From: Desulfovibrionaceae bacterium
Lineage (GTDB): Bacteria; Desulfobacterota; Desulfovibrionia; Desulfovibrionales; Desulfovibrionaceae
Length of the DNA: 32,812 bases
Assembly: GCA_017454005.1 (NCBI GenBank)
Contig: JAFTDU010000086.1
Location: 1-32,812, forward strand
Direction of reading: 5' to 3'
The translations under genes and the position numbers were made by a program. The notes under the pieces are model-generated. The model saw only the letters and a program-made list of their open reading frames with translations. It had not been told where the DNA came from and did not search any database. Within the stretch, counting starts at the first letter, position 1; each line of letters starts with the position of its first letter. Below are positions 1-8,954 of this stretch, piece by piece.

Positions 1-107
1 ATTATTTATATCAATTATTTATGTGAAATCAAGTCGCTATTTTGGGCTGATCAAAATTCAATTTGTTACTTCATCATGTATTTTTGAACTGTTTTTTGTC
101 TTAGGGT

Positions 108-613
108 ATGAGAAAACGCAAAATGACTCTGCGAAGTTCTTGTCTAACGTTGAGCCGTGCTAGGGAAGTGTGAGCAAATGCTGCAAACTGGCGTTTGGCA
201 AATAATAGGAGCAATCGTTCTGTTTTGATTTTCTTGGATGAATTGTGGGTGCTCAAGCGCTTTTTAGGGTGGGTGATGAACGCCGTGCAAACCGTAGCGC
301 AAAAATAGGTCAAGAACAACTTTCTAATGGCATGTGCAGCTCTAGGCTTGGCTGTGATAGTTTTTTTTCAAGACATGCTGCTTGAGCGGCCCGCTTTCGA
401 GAAAGAGTTGCTCCTTTTTACAGGTGGGTTAGCGCAAGAAGCAAATCTTTAGGGCATATTTTAAGGCTTGAGTCACGATCGCGGGAGGTTTGTGCTAAAT
501 TAGCTGCGAAAAACAAACATCCGTGTCTGTTGATGCGAGCCGCAGTTTGTGCCTTACAGCCTTTTCAAGACTTAGCGCAAAAGCTTTTTCTATGGGCGCT
601 TGCTGTGCAGTAA
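108..613 (+). pseudogene. Decayed coding sequence, family not recognised
   Basis: Reading the + strand from the ATG at 108, one frame runs to 452 and looks protein-like but is broken by TGA at 171 and TAG at 306. Its last part (309-449) encodes a hydrophobic stretch (LMACAALGLAVIVFF) followed by a polar segment. At about 450 the readable frame shifts, and 455-613 is a clean 52-codon open stretch rich in Ala, Leu, Lys and Arg ending at TAA 611-613. GC is clearly higher than in the spacer that follows, which suits a gene that decayed recently. No family is recognised. The short minus-strand ORFs here have no ribosome binding site and look like shadows. Confidence 0.4.
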
Positions 614-1640
614 GAAGAACATCTGTCTTATGTTTTATTTTGATAAATAATAGTATCGCAAATATAAATTCGTAAACGATATTATCTTTTCCAAAACATT
701 TGATCATACTACAATATATTTATACATTCTTAAAATTACATAGTAAAGATCTATTAGTTAAATAATTTCAAACCTATTTCAACTTTAATATTTTTTAGAA
801 TACAAATATAAATCTTATCACTATAATATGTTAAAATCAACTTAGTGTTTTTAGAAGTTTTATTTTCTTGTAAAACTTGCATAAATAATTAGAATAAAAA
901 GCATGTATTTTTAGTACACTTAAATCGTTACCTATACTAGAAGTTACAAATCAAGAAAATTATTAATAATTTAATAAATTGTTTTATGTATTGTCATCAT
1001 GAAACTAAAATCTACAATCTTAAAATATTGTGCCTTGTCACAAGTAAAATTTTTGGAGAAAGTTACATAATCTACAGATATATTATCATGCTAAGTAATA
1101 AAATATGCAAAATAAATAGTACAATATATACAGTAAATCAATACATATATTAATTTTTTATAACATAATACATATCTATGTTTTGTTGCCTAATATATAG
1201 TAGGTACAGATTTGTGATGCATGTATACCTATATTATCAATATGATAAAATATATTTTTTAATCGTAAGTTATTTTGCACAAATATATAATTAATTATTT
1301 ATAAATATATAAAAATTTATATAAAGTTATATATACATTTATTATCACATCTATTATATATCTATTTAATTTATGCATATGTATAGATAAGAAATAGCAA
1401 TAATGATTGATTAAAATATTTAATAAAACTAATTATAATTTTTTATGATTTGTATACATGATTAAAAGTTTTAGTGATAGTTTATTATCTGGTATAATAA
1501 GATTTAATGATTTTTATTAAATAATATAATTTTCTAATATTGTTGCAAATTACAACACATTAAAATATTGTATAGTATAAAATGATTTTAATTTTTTAAA
1601 TTATAATATAAATAAAAATGTTATGGTGATGGTTCTCTAA
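614..1640. other. AT-rich intergenic spacer
   Basis: About 1 kb of very AT-rich sequence (roughly one fifth G+C by eye) with stops in all frames. No tRNA, repeat array, terminator or recognisable gene relic was seen. It looks like neutrally drifting DNA. Confidence 0.7.
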
Positions 1641-1823
1641 ACAGATTCATTTAGGATATACTTTGTCCTTGCAAACCCAAAAGATAGACCCAAAGTCAAG
1701 TCTCTTGACGTTTAAGCAAAGTGTGGGGCGGGGCATTCTTTCAGGTTCTTTAGGCTGAGTTTTTTAGGGAGTCTGCGTTCCGACCGCTAAATGCGGGAGT
1801 TATAGGGCAAAACAACCTTGCTA

Positions 1824-1853
1824 TTGCAAAAGAAGAGCGGGTTATGCTAAAAT
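1824..1853 (+). promoter_or_regulatory. Candidate sigma-70 promoter of the dicarboxylate operon
   Basis: TTGCAA at 1824-1829 and TAAAAT at 1848-1853 are 18 bp apart, about 85 bp upstream of the preferred start of the transporter gene. The G+C-richer stretch 1640-1900 is the only plausible control region for the operon. Prediction from sequence only. Confidence 0.4.
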
Positions 1854-1937
1854 ATAGTTAAGAATTCTATCCTATTATGTGCACAGCGCAAAATGCCATA
1901 GGGATCTATGACTCAACCTTTATATGGAGATTCTTCG

Positions 1938-3314
1938 ATGAAACGAATGCTCCCGTTTATGTTAGCCGTTGTGCTAGGCAGCTGTCTCGTGTTAGTGGGA
2001 CAAGATGTCTTAGCCGCTGCGAAGGAAATTACTCTGCCTGCGGATCCGACTAAAGCTTATATCACGCTAGGGATACTCTTTATAGCAGCAGTGATGTTTT
2101 TCCTTGAAGTTGTACCCCTCCCTGTTACGGCATTGCTAGTACCGGTTGCACTATCTATAACCAAAGTCATCCCTTCTAAAGTAGCATTTGGTTATTTTGG
2201 TGATCCTACAGTGGTTCTCTTTATGGCCATGTTCATTGTGGGTGAAGCAACTTTTGTCACAGGGTTTGCTGACAAGGTTGGTGCTTTAGCTGTACGTTTT
2301 TCCAAGGGCAGTCAGCTGAAATTGATTGTCTACACAATGATCGCTATTGGCTTATTGTCCACCATGCTTTCCAACACTGGTACTACAGTTGTAGCAGTGC
2401 CCATGGTGTTAGGCATGTGTCTTAAGGCAAAGTTAGCTCCAGGACGAGTGCTTATGCCTGTGGCTTTTGCCTCATCATTAGGTGGTACAGCGACTCTTGT
2501 TGGTACTCCCCCCAATGGTATTGTCAATGGTGTTATTACTGGGATGCTTGAGGCTGACCCAACCTTAAATTTGCGGGCTTTTGGCTTTTTTGAATTTGCA
2601 TATATTGGCATTCCCCTGCTTGTGATGGGTCTTGCCTACTATGCACTCTTTGGCTACAAGCTTTTGCCAGACCGCAAATTAGATGACGATGCAGACATGA
2701 TGATGGAAGGTAAGCCACGTCGCGAAAACAAAATGTGGCATTCCATCCTGATTTTCAGCTTTGTTGTCTTCATGATGGCCACTGAACTTATGCCATTAAC
2801 CACTGCAGCCGTATTGGGCGCTTGTCTTATGATCATATCCGGCTGTATGAACATGCGCGAAGCTTTTCGTAGTGTTGACTGGACCACAATTTTTCTATTT
2901 GCGGGTATGTTGTCAATGTCCGCAGCCATGGATAAATCAGGTGCTGCTGCCATTGTGGCGAGTGGCGTAGTGAAGTTAGTCAGCAATCCCTGGATGCTCA
3001 TGTTTGTGTGTTGTGCTCTCACAGCGTTAATCACCAACTTCATGTCCAATACTGCTACAGCTGCCTTGATGGCGCCCTTGGCTATGCCAATCGCCATTGC
3101 TAGTGGCATTTCTCCCCTGCCAATTATTATGGGCATTGCCATGTCAGCATCCTGTTGTTTCTTGACTCCCATTGCAACTCCGCCCAATACCATTGTCTTA
3201 GGTCCAGGTCGTTACTCCTTCATGGATTATATTAAGGCTGGATGGCCGTTACAACTTTTGTGTCTTGTGATGTGTGTCGTGCTCATCCCAATTATTTGGC
3301 CTTTCCATCCATAA
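1938..3314 (+). CDS. DASS/SLC13-family sodium:dicarboxylate symporter
   Basis: Inner-membrane carrier of the divalent anion:sodium symporter family, probably importing C4-dicarboxylates such as malate, fumarate or succinate. It shows both family Ser-Asn-Thr signatures (LSNTGTTVVAVP and FMSNTATAALMAP), each followed by a Pro-rich re-entrant segment (LVGTPPNGIV; TPIATPPNTIVLGPG), and about a dozen hydrophobic segments. An upstream ATG at 1908 is in frame, but the ATG at 1938 has GGAG 8 nt before it and gives a normal hydrophobic N-terminus (MKRMLPFMLAVVLGS), so 458 aa is preferred. It is the first gene of a run ending with malic enzyme, so the neighbours turn over the acids it would import. Family is sure; substrate is inferred from context. 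Confidence 0.9.
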   Translation: MKRMLPFMLAVVLGSCLVLVGQDVLAAAKEITLPADPTKAYITLGILFIAAVMFFLEVVPLPVTALLVPVALSITKVIPSKVAFGYFGDPTVVLFMAMFIVGEATFVTGFADKVGALAVRFSKGSQLKLIVYTMIAIGLLSTMLSNTGTTVVAVPMVLGMCLKAKLAPGRVLMPVAFASSLGGTATLVGTPPNGIVNGVITGMLEADPTLNLRAFGFFEFAYIGIPLLVMGLAYYALFGYKLLPDRKLDDDADMMMEGKPRRENKMWHSILIFSFVVFMMATELMPLTTAAVLGACLMIISGCMNMREAFRSVDWTTIFLFAGMLSMSAAMDKSGAAAIVASGVVKLVSNPWMLMFVCCALTALITNFMSNTATAALMAPLAMPIAIASGISPLPIIMGIAMSASCCFLTPIATPPNTIVLGPGRYSFMDYIKAGWPLQLLCLVMCVVLIPIIWPFHP

Positions 3315-3434
3315 GATTGAATCCATATCATGTATTATTAGGTGTATTTTAGGCTTATCCATTATATAGCATTTAGATTCAGAATTAGATGTTTTGAATA
3401 CTAAGCAGTTTATTTAAGTGGAAGTATAAAGCAT

Positions 3435-4280
3435 ATGAAGGAAATTTCCTGTTCAACAATTACTGAGGCTGTTGCGCAGTTAGCAATTAAAGCATGCTGT
3501 AAGCTTCCTCATGATGTTTATGCGGCCATGGAGGCACGGGTTAAGACTGAACCGTCGCCTGTAGGTCAAGACATTTTGCGGCAATTGGTGCAAAATGCTG
3601 ACATTGCAGCTCAAGAAAGTGTGCCCATCTGTCAAGATACAGGCCTGGCCGTAATTTTTGCCGATGTAGGCCAAGATGTGCACATCACAGGTGGTGATTT
3701 TACCCAAGCTATTAATGCTGGTGTAGCAAAAGGCTATGTAGAAGGATATTTGCGCAAGTCAAGTGTCTGTGAACCATTATTTAAGCGGACGAATACTGGT
3801 GATAATACCCCAGCTGTCTTGCATGTACGCATTGTCCCAGGGGAAAATATTCATCTGCGCCTAGCTCCCAAGGGTGCTGGTTCTGAAAATAAGAGTGTGC
3901 TCAAAATGCTTGTGCCGGCTGACGGTCTTGAAGGTGTGAAAAAAACCGTCTTAGATGCTGTGGTCACAGCAGGTCCCAATGCCTGCCCGCCCATGGTTGT
4001 GGGTGTAGGTCTAGGCGGCAACATGGAGTTAGCCTGCATTTTAGCCAAGCGAGCAGCAGCCAGAGATTTGAACTCGGTCAATCCTGATCCGGCTTACGCC
4101 GAGCTCGAACAGGATCTGCTCCAAATGATCAATAAAACCGGCATAGGCCCACAGGGACTTGGCGGTATCACCACAGCCTTGGCCGTACATATTGAATGGG
4201 CACCTACCCATATAGCTTCATTGCCCTGTGCTGTTAACATCAACTGTCATGCAGCACGTCATGCTGATGTCGTTCTCTAG
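3435..4280 (+). CDS. Class I (Fe-S) fumarate hydratase, alpha subunit
   Basis: Catalyses reversible malate/fumarate interconversion with the beta subunit encoded 9 bp downstream. Together they make the two-subunit, oxygen-sensitive [4Fe-4S] fumarase found in anaerobes and related to L-tartrate dehydratase. The three cluster cysteines are visible: Cys66 (PICQDTG), Cys184 (NACPPM) and Cys271 (INCHAARHA). The substrate-binding KGAGSENKS motif is at 146-154. Length (281 aa) is normal for the separate alpha subunit. Tartrate dehydratase cannot be excluded from sequence alone, but the position between a dicarboxylate carrier and fumarate reductase argues for fumarase. The start has only a weak ribosome binding site (GGAAG), and 120 bp separate it from the transporter with no terminator seen. 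Confidence 0.93.
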   Translation: MKEISCSTITEAVAQLAIKACCKLPHDVYAAMEARVKTEPSPVGQDILRQLVQNADIAAQESVPICQDTGLAVIFADVGQDVHITGGDFTQAINAGVAKGYVEGYLRKSSVCEPLFKRTNTGDNTPAVLHVRIVPGENIHLRLAPKGAGSENKSVLKMLVPADGLEGVKKTVLDAVVTAGPNACPPMVVGVGLGGNMELACILAKRAAARDLNSVNPDPAYAELEQDLLQMINKTGIGPQGLGGITTALAVHIEWAPTHIASLPCAVNINCHAARHADVVL

Positions 4281-4289
4281 GAGCTAGCT

Positions 4290-4853
4290 ATGAGCGAAAG
4301 TCAAGTGAAGCATATCACGGCACCTTTTGACATTAGTACGGCTACCTCTTTACGTGCTGGCGATAGTGTCCGCATTTCCGGTGTGATTTTAGCTGCACGA
4401 GATGCTGCCCATAAACGTCTATGCGAGTGTCTTGATGCAGGGCAAGCCTTGCCAATTGACCTCACAGGTCATGTGGTCTATTACGTGGGTCCTTCCCCAG
4501 CAAAACCTGGGCAGGCTATCGGTTCTGCAGGTCCCACAACATCTGGTCGTATGGATGCCTATACGCCCAGGTTGTTGGCCTGCGGGCTGCGCGGCATGAT
4601 TGGCAAAGGCTACCGCAGTCAAGCTGTTGTCGAAGCTATGCAAAAATTTAAGGTACCATACATGGCTGCAGTAGGCGGGGCTGGCGCCCTCATTGCTCGC
4701 AGCATTAAAAAATATACGGTTTTGGCGTGGCCTGAATTAGGTCCTGAAGCCTTAGCCCTCATGGAAGTGGAAGATTTTCCAGCCATCTGCGTCATTGATG
4801 CTCTTGGTAATAACCAGTACGAGGTCGGTCAGGCCCCGTACAAGACCCTCTAG
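4290..4853 (+). CDS. Class I fumarate hydratase, beta subunit
   Basis: Second half of the two-subunit fumarase. The 187-residue product has the family signature YYVGPSPAKPGQAIGSAGPT and then TSGRMDAYTPRLL, which hold the glycine-rich and Arg-containing substrate site of the C-terminal swivel domain in single-chain class I fumarases. The alpha stop and this ATG are about 9 bp apart, with GGAG in front, so the pair is probably translationally coupled. Length matches separate beta subunits (TtdB/FumA-C type). No missing motif was seen. Confidence 0.93.
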   Translation: MSESQVKHITAPFDISTATSLRAGDSVRISGVILAARDAAHKRLCECLDAGQALPIDLTGHVVYYVGPSPAKPGQAIGSAGPTTSGRMDAYTPRLLACGLRGMIGKGYRSQAVVEAMQKFKVPYMAAVGGAGALIARSIKKYTVLAWPELGPEALALMEVEDFPAICVIDALGNNQYEVGQAPYKTL

Positions 4854-4861
4854 GAGTCCGC

Positions 4862-5488
4862 ATGACACCCAGATCCCCTGCGAGCATCCGTTCGCGTTTA
4901 GATTTCTGGCAGGCCGCGAGCGGCGCTTGCCTGGCCTTGTTTGTTTTGGTGCACCTCATCCTGGAAGGCAGCGTGGTCTTAAGTCCGACCATTACCGACG
5001 GCATCGGCTGGTTTTTGGAAGCGACTTATGCGGCGCAAATTGCTGCTCCCTGTATTGTTGCTCTCATCCTCTTCCATTTTTGGATTGCCGCCCGCAAGTT
5101 TCCCCTCCGCAGTGGTGAACTCGGAATTTTTATCGACCATGCTAAAGCGCTCAAAGATCCAGATACGTGGTTGTGGCTTGTGCAGGTGGTGACTGCAGTG
5201 GTTATTTTGGCGGGTGCCTTCTTTCACGTGTATACGGTCATGACTGATATGCCAATTACGGTGCAAGGAGCAAGTCAGAGACTCCATAATGGATGGCTTT
5301 TATTTCATGCTGTGTTTCTCCCCTCAGTCATTTTACATACAGGCATTGGCATCTGGCGCTTAGCCGTTAAATATGGCTTTTGTGTCAAAGCTCAACGTGA
5401 TAAGTGGCGGAAGTGCATCTATATAGGCATGGGCTGTTACTTGCTTCTTGGCGTTTTGGCACTCACCCGGGTGTGGTTCCAGATATAG
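4862..5488 (+). CDS. frdC: Fumarate reductase/succinate dehydrogenase, diheme cytochrome b subunit
   Basis: Membrane anchor that carries electrons from menaquinol to the flavoprotein and iron-sulfur subunits. It is 208 aa with five hydrophobic helices. Likely axial haem ligands are His31 (LVHLI), His72 (LFHFWIAARKFP), His122 (FFHVYTV) and His159 (ILHTGIG); their spacing resembles His44/93/143/182 of the Wolinella succinogenes diheme enzyme. The order C-A-B also matches that type. GGAG lies 7 nt before the ATG, and the gene starts 8 bp after fumB. The direction of catalysis (fumarate reduction or succinate oxidation) cannot be read from sequence; the fumarase/malic enzyme setting favours fumarate reduction. 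Confidence 0.92.
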   Translation: MTPRSPASIRSRLDFWQAASGACLALFVLVHLILEGSVVLSPTITDGIGWFLEATYAAQIAAPCIVALILFHFWIAARKFPLRSGELGIFIDHAKALKDPDTWLWLVQVVTAVVILAGAFFHVYTVMTDMPITVQGASQRLHNGWLLFHAVFLPSVILHTGIGIWRLAVKYGFCVKAQRDKWRKCIYIGMGCYLLLGVLALTRVWFQI

Positions 5489-5497
5489 GGGGGAGAT

Positions 5498-7357
5498 ATG
5501 CGCGTTTTTCAAAGTGATGTCTTGTGTATCGGCGCGGGCCTTGCTGGCGAAAGGGTGGCCGTGGAAGCTGCACAAGCAGGTTTTTCGGTGATCTGTTTGA
5601 GTGTGGTGCCGCCCAGACGGTCGCATTCCTCCGCAGCCATGGGTGGTATGCAAGCAGCCTTGGGTAATTCAATTATGGGTGATGGCGATTCGCCGGAAAT
5701 CCATTTCAAGGATACGGTCAAAGGGTCAGACTGGGGCTGTGATCAAGAAGTGGCCCGTTTATTTGCCCAAACAGCACCTATTGCCATGCGCGAAATGGCC
5801 TGGATGGGCGTGCCCTGGAGTCGTGTTGTCCCAGGTGAACACACTTATTACAAAGGTGGGCAACCGTTCCAAGCTACAGAAAAAACGGAAAATGCCGGTT
5901 TGATCCACTCCCGTGCCTTTGGTGGTACAGCTAAGTGGCGCACATGTTATACCTCAGATGGTACAGGTCATGCTGTGCTCTTTACATTAGATAACCGCAT
6001 GCTGCAGTTAGGCGTCACAGTACATGACCGCATGCAAGCGGAAATGCTGATTCATGATGGCACGACTTGTATGGGGTGTGTGGCCCGCGATTTACGTACA
6101 GGTGAGTTAGTTGGCTACTTCGCCAAAGGTACCCTGATTGCTACAGGTGGCTATGGTCGAATTTACCGTGCAACCACCAATGCCGTGATTTGTGATGGTG
6201 GTGGACAAATTGCTGCCTTAGAAACAGGTGTTGTGCCTCTGGGTAATATGGAAGCTGTGCAATTCCACCCCACAGGAACCGTACCAACCGATATCTTAGT
6301 GACTGAAGGCTGCCGTGGTGATGGTGGCACATTACTTGATGTCAATGAATACCGTTTTATGCCTGATTACGAGCCGGAAAAGGCTGAATTAGCCTCACGT
6401 GATGTCGTATCTAGACGTATGACAGAACACATGCGTAAGGGTTTTGGTGTTAAAAGCCCCTATGGTGAACATCTGTGGCTCGATATCAGACATTTAGGCG
6501 AAAAACATATTACAACTAATTTGCGTGAGGTGTATGACATCTCTACGCACTTCTTAGGTGTGAATCCTATCCATCAATTGATTCCTGTACGTCCAACCCA
6601 GCACTACAGTATGGGTGGCATTAGAATCAATAAAGATGGACATGCCTATGGCCTCAAAGGTCTCTTTGCTGCCGGTGAAGCGGCCTGTTGGGATATGCAT
6701 GGCTTTAACCGTTTGGGTGGTAATTCTTTGGCTGAGACTGTGGTGTCTGGCCGGATAGTTGGTGGTAAGCTTGTGGAATTCCTCCAAGGCTATGAGACTA
6801 GTTTCTCCACCGAAGCTATGCGTGATGTTATGGGGAAGGTGGCAGCCCGTATTGAGAAAGTGGCACATGGTACAGGTGAGGATTGCTATACTCTGCGCAA
6901 TGCTATGCAAGATGTGATGATGGAGTATGTAGGCATCTTCCGCAATGGTAAAGATTTAGAAACAGGTGTGACCAAACTGCAAGAGATTCTCGAGCGTTGC
7001 CAAAATATGTCGCTGAAGAGCAGACTGCATGCTGGTCCTAATGCAGAATTGTCTATGGCTCTTCGGGTGCCAGGCATGGTGAAATTAGCCTTGTGTACAG
7101 CGTATGGTGCCTTGAAACGTACAGAAAGCCGTGGCGCTCATGCACGCGAAGACTATCCTGAACGTAACGACAAAGATTGGCTGGTGCGGACATTGGCCTA
7201 CTGGAAGGAAGGCGATACCCTGCCAACCTTAAAATATGAACCGGCGACCCCGTTCTTTATTTTGCCTCCTGGCGACCGCGGCTATGGCGGCGGAAAAATT
7301 ATTCAGGGCAATCCAATTCCCGAGAATAAACTTGTGCCCTTTGCACAGGGTGCTTAG
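5498..7357 (+). CDS. frdA: Fumarate reductase/succinate dehydrogenase flavoprotein
   Basis: Catalytic subunit interconverting fumarate and succinate at a covalently bound FAD on the cytoplasmic face. The N-terminal dinucleotide fold GAGLAGERVAVEAAQAG is at residues 12-28. The histidyl-FAD site RRSHSSAAMGG places the attachment residue at His43, the same number as in Wolinella. Substrate-site segments HPTGTVPTD, TEGCRGDGG and RPTQHYSMGG (catalytic His/Arg region) are present. At 619 aa it is slightly shorter than the roughly 650 aa of epsilonproteobacterial homologues but ends normally. A GGGGGGAG ribosome binding site precedes the ATG, 9 bp after frdC. Confidence 0.95.
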   Translation: MRVFQSDVLCIGAGLAGERVAVEAAQAGFSVICLSVVPPRRSHSSAAMGGMQAALGNSIMGDGDSPEIHFKDTVKGSDWGCDQEVARLFAQTAPIAMREMAWMGVPWSRVVPGEHTYYKGGQPFQATEKTENAGLIHSRAFGGTAKWRTCYTSDGTGHAVLFTLDNRMLQLGVTVHDRMQAEMLIHDGTTCMGCVARDLRTGELVGYFAKGTLIATGGYGRIYRATTNAVICDGGGQIAALETGVVPLGNMEAVQFHPTGTVPTDILVTEGCRGDGGTLLDVNEYRFMPDYEPEKAELASRDVVSRRMTEHMRKGFGVKSPYGEHLWLDIRHLGEKHITTNLREVYDISTHFLGVNPIHQLIPVRPTQHYSMGGIRINKDGHAYGLKGLFAAGEAACWDMHGFNRLGGNSLAETVVSGRIVGGKLVEFLQGYETSFSTEAMRDVMGKVAARIEKVAHGTGEDCYTLRNAMQDVMMEYVGIFRNGKDLETGVTKLQEILERCQNMSLKSRLHAGPNAELSMALRVPGMVKLALCTAYGALKRTESRGAHAREDYPERNDKDWLVRTLAYWKEGDTLPTLKYEPATPFFILPPGDRGYGGGKIIQGNPIPENKLVPFAQGA

Positions 7358-7402
7358 TCGTCAATCTGTATTTCCCTTTATCCTACGCCATCAGGAGACA
7401 TC

Positions 7403-8188
7403 ATGGGACGTAAACTCACCTTTGAAATATTTCGTTATGCGCCACTGGATCCGTTATCTAAGCCGCACATGCAGACTTTTGTATTGGAAGAACATCCCAG
7501 CATGACCTTGTTCATTGCCTTGAATATGATTCGCGAAACGCAGGATGCGACTTTGCAATTTGATTTTTGCTGTCGTGCAGGTATCTGCGGATCCTGTGGC
7601 ATGGTCATCAATGGGCGTCCAGGTTTAGCCTGTCACACACAGACAATCGATTTGCCAGACCATATTAGTCTGCATCCCCTACCTGTGTTTAAATTGTTAG
7701 GCGATCTGTCTGTAGATACAGGAACTTGGTTCCGCAATGTGGGTAAAAAGATTGAGTCTTGGATCCATACAAGCAAAGCCTTTGATCCTGCGGCCCAAGA
7801 AGACCGTATGGATAATGATCTCGCTACAAAAATTTTTGAATTGGATCGGTGTATTGAATGTGGGTGCTGTGTAGCAGCCTGCGGCACAGCCAGGATGCGC
7901 GAAGATTTTATGGGCGCTACAGCCATTAACCGTATGGCTAGGTTTTATATTGATCCGCGTGATAATCGTACCCCAGCCGATTTTTATGATCTCATTGGTG
8001 ACGATAATGGCGTGTTTGGCTGCATGGGGCTTTTGGCCTGCGATAGTGTCTGTCCTAAAAAATTGCCATTGCATGATCAATTGGGCATTATGCGGCGCAT
8101 GGTAAGTGTTGAGAGTGTCCGGGGAATTTTGCCAGAATTTATCCGGAAGAAACTCGCGGGTTCCTGCGGTTGTCACTCTAAGGCTTAA
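7403..8188 (+). CDS. frdB: Fumarate reductase/succinate dehydrogenase iron-sulfur subunit
   Basis: Electron-transfer subunit linking cytochrome b haem to FAD. Ligands for all three clusters are visible: [2Fe-2S] Cys57, 62, 65 and 77 (CCRAGICGSCG...LAC); then Cys150, 153, 156 and 160 (CIECGCCVAAC) and Cys207, 213 and 217 (CMGLLACDSVCP), which share out the [4Fe-4S] and [3Fe-4S] clusters. Cysteine spacing matches the Wolinella subunit almost residue for residue. Length 261 aa; AGGAG precedes the ATG. It follows frdA by 45 bp. The extra C-terminal CGCH has no obvious role. Confidence 0.95.
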   Translation: MGRKLTFEIFRYAPLDPLSKPHMQTFVLEEHPSMTLFIALNMIRETQDATLQFDFCCRAGICGSCGMVINGRPGLACHTQTIDLPDHISLHPLPVFKLLGDLSVDTGTWFRNVGKKIESWIHTSKAFDPAAQEDRMDNDLATKIFELDRCIECGCCVAACGTARMREDFMGATAINRMARFYIDPRDNRTPADFYDLIGDDNGVFGCMGLLACDSVCPKKLPLHDQLGIMRRMVSVESVRGILPEFIRKKLAGSCGCHSKA

Positions 8189-8222
8189 AATAGAAAGCCA
8201 AGTGTCGGATTAGGAGAGTTAT

Positions 8223-8912
8223 ATGCTGGTACTTGACTGGATGAAAACCGAGGTCGTGACAGTAACGCCAGAGACGACTTTGCGCCAAGCCCGCCGCCTC
8301 TTACGCGAACATAACATTCACCGTTTGCCGGTGGTGGATCCCAATAAAAGGGTTGTGGGGTTGTTGTTAGCAGAAGATATTAAACGTTATGCGCCAACTA
8401 ATGCCACAGGTGTCGAGATTCTTGAAACTTTAGAATTACTTGACACCACACCAGTGAAAGAGGCTATGATTCACAATCCTGCAACTATCCATCCGCATAA
8501 TACCATCGAACAAGCAGCCCAGACCATGATTGACCGTCATGTGGATTGTTTTCCTGTAATAGATACAGCAGGCATACTTGTTGGAATTATGACAGGGTTG
8601 GATGTGTTTAAAGCCTTGCTCGACTTAAGTGGTGCCGATCAACCAGGTGTAGAGGCAGGCTTCTTCTTGCCGTATAAACCTGGAACATTGAGAGAAGTTC
8701 TTGATAGTTTGCGTCAGTCGGGGATGCGGATTGTTTCAGTGCTTTCGTCAGTACGTGGTACAGATATGCGTAAAGTGAAAGTGCGTTTCTATGGTGAAAG
8801 TGAAGAAGCACAGAATAATGCTCTGGAGAAATTCAAGGATCATGAAGGGTTGCGTTATTGGTCACGTGGGGATCAATTCTTTGTGCGTCAACCCTATAAA
8901 GATGATAAATAG
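8223..8912 (+). CDS. CBS-domain-pair protein (AcuB-like)
   Basis: A 229-residue soluble protein with two CBS domains, about residues 1-58 (MKTEVVTVTPETTLRQARRL...VVGLLLAEDI) and 76-133 (MIHNPATIHPHNTIEQAA...GILVGIMTGLDV), followed by a C-terminal segment (about 150-225) that resembles an ACT-like fold (RIVSVLSSVRGTDMRKVKVR). CBS pairs bind adenine nucleotides and commonly act as energy or ligand sensors. It lies 34 bp after frdB with a good TAGGAG site and 42 bp before malic enzyme, so it is probably in the same transcript and may regulate a neighbouring enzyme. That role is inference; no partner can be read from the sequence. Confidence 0.8.
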   Translation: MLVLDWMKTEVVTVTPETTLRQARRLLREHNIHRLPVVDPNKRVVGLLLAEDIKRYAPTNATGVEILETLELLDTTPVKEAMIHNPATIHPHNTIEQAAQTMIDRHVDCFPVIDTAGILVGIMTGLDVFKALLDLSGADQPGVEAGFFLPYKPGTLREVLDSLRQSGMRIVSVLSSVRGTDMRKVKVRFYGESEEAQNNALEKFKDHEGLRYWSRGDQFFVRQPYKDDK

Positions 8913-8954
8913 TGTTAGAGTCTGTTAATTGTTTAGGCTAATTAAGGAGGATCC

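Noticed and set aside
101..707. Two minus-strand ORFs (72 and 70 codons) at the left edge.
   Set aside because: No ribosome binding site, no family, and the plus strand gives a longer codon-like (though broken) reading.
1695..1709. GTCAAG-TCT-CTTGAC hairpin upstream of the dicarboxylate operon.
   Set aside because: Only 6 bp with a 3-nt loop and no T-run; too weak to call as terminator or riboswitch.
1908..1937. Upstream ATG of the DASS transporter.
   Set aside because: Poor ribosome binding site, and it adds ten residues before a normal hydrophobic N-terminus; the ATG at 1938 has GGAG at good distance.
2654..3193. 179-codon minus-strand ORF inside the DASS gene.
   Set aside because: Antisense shadow of a highly hydrophobic membrane protein gene with no ribosome binding site.
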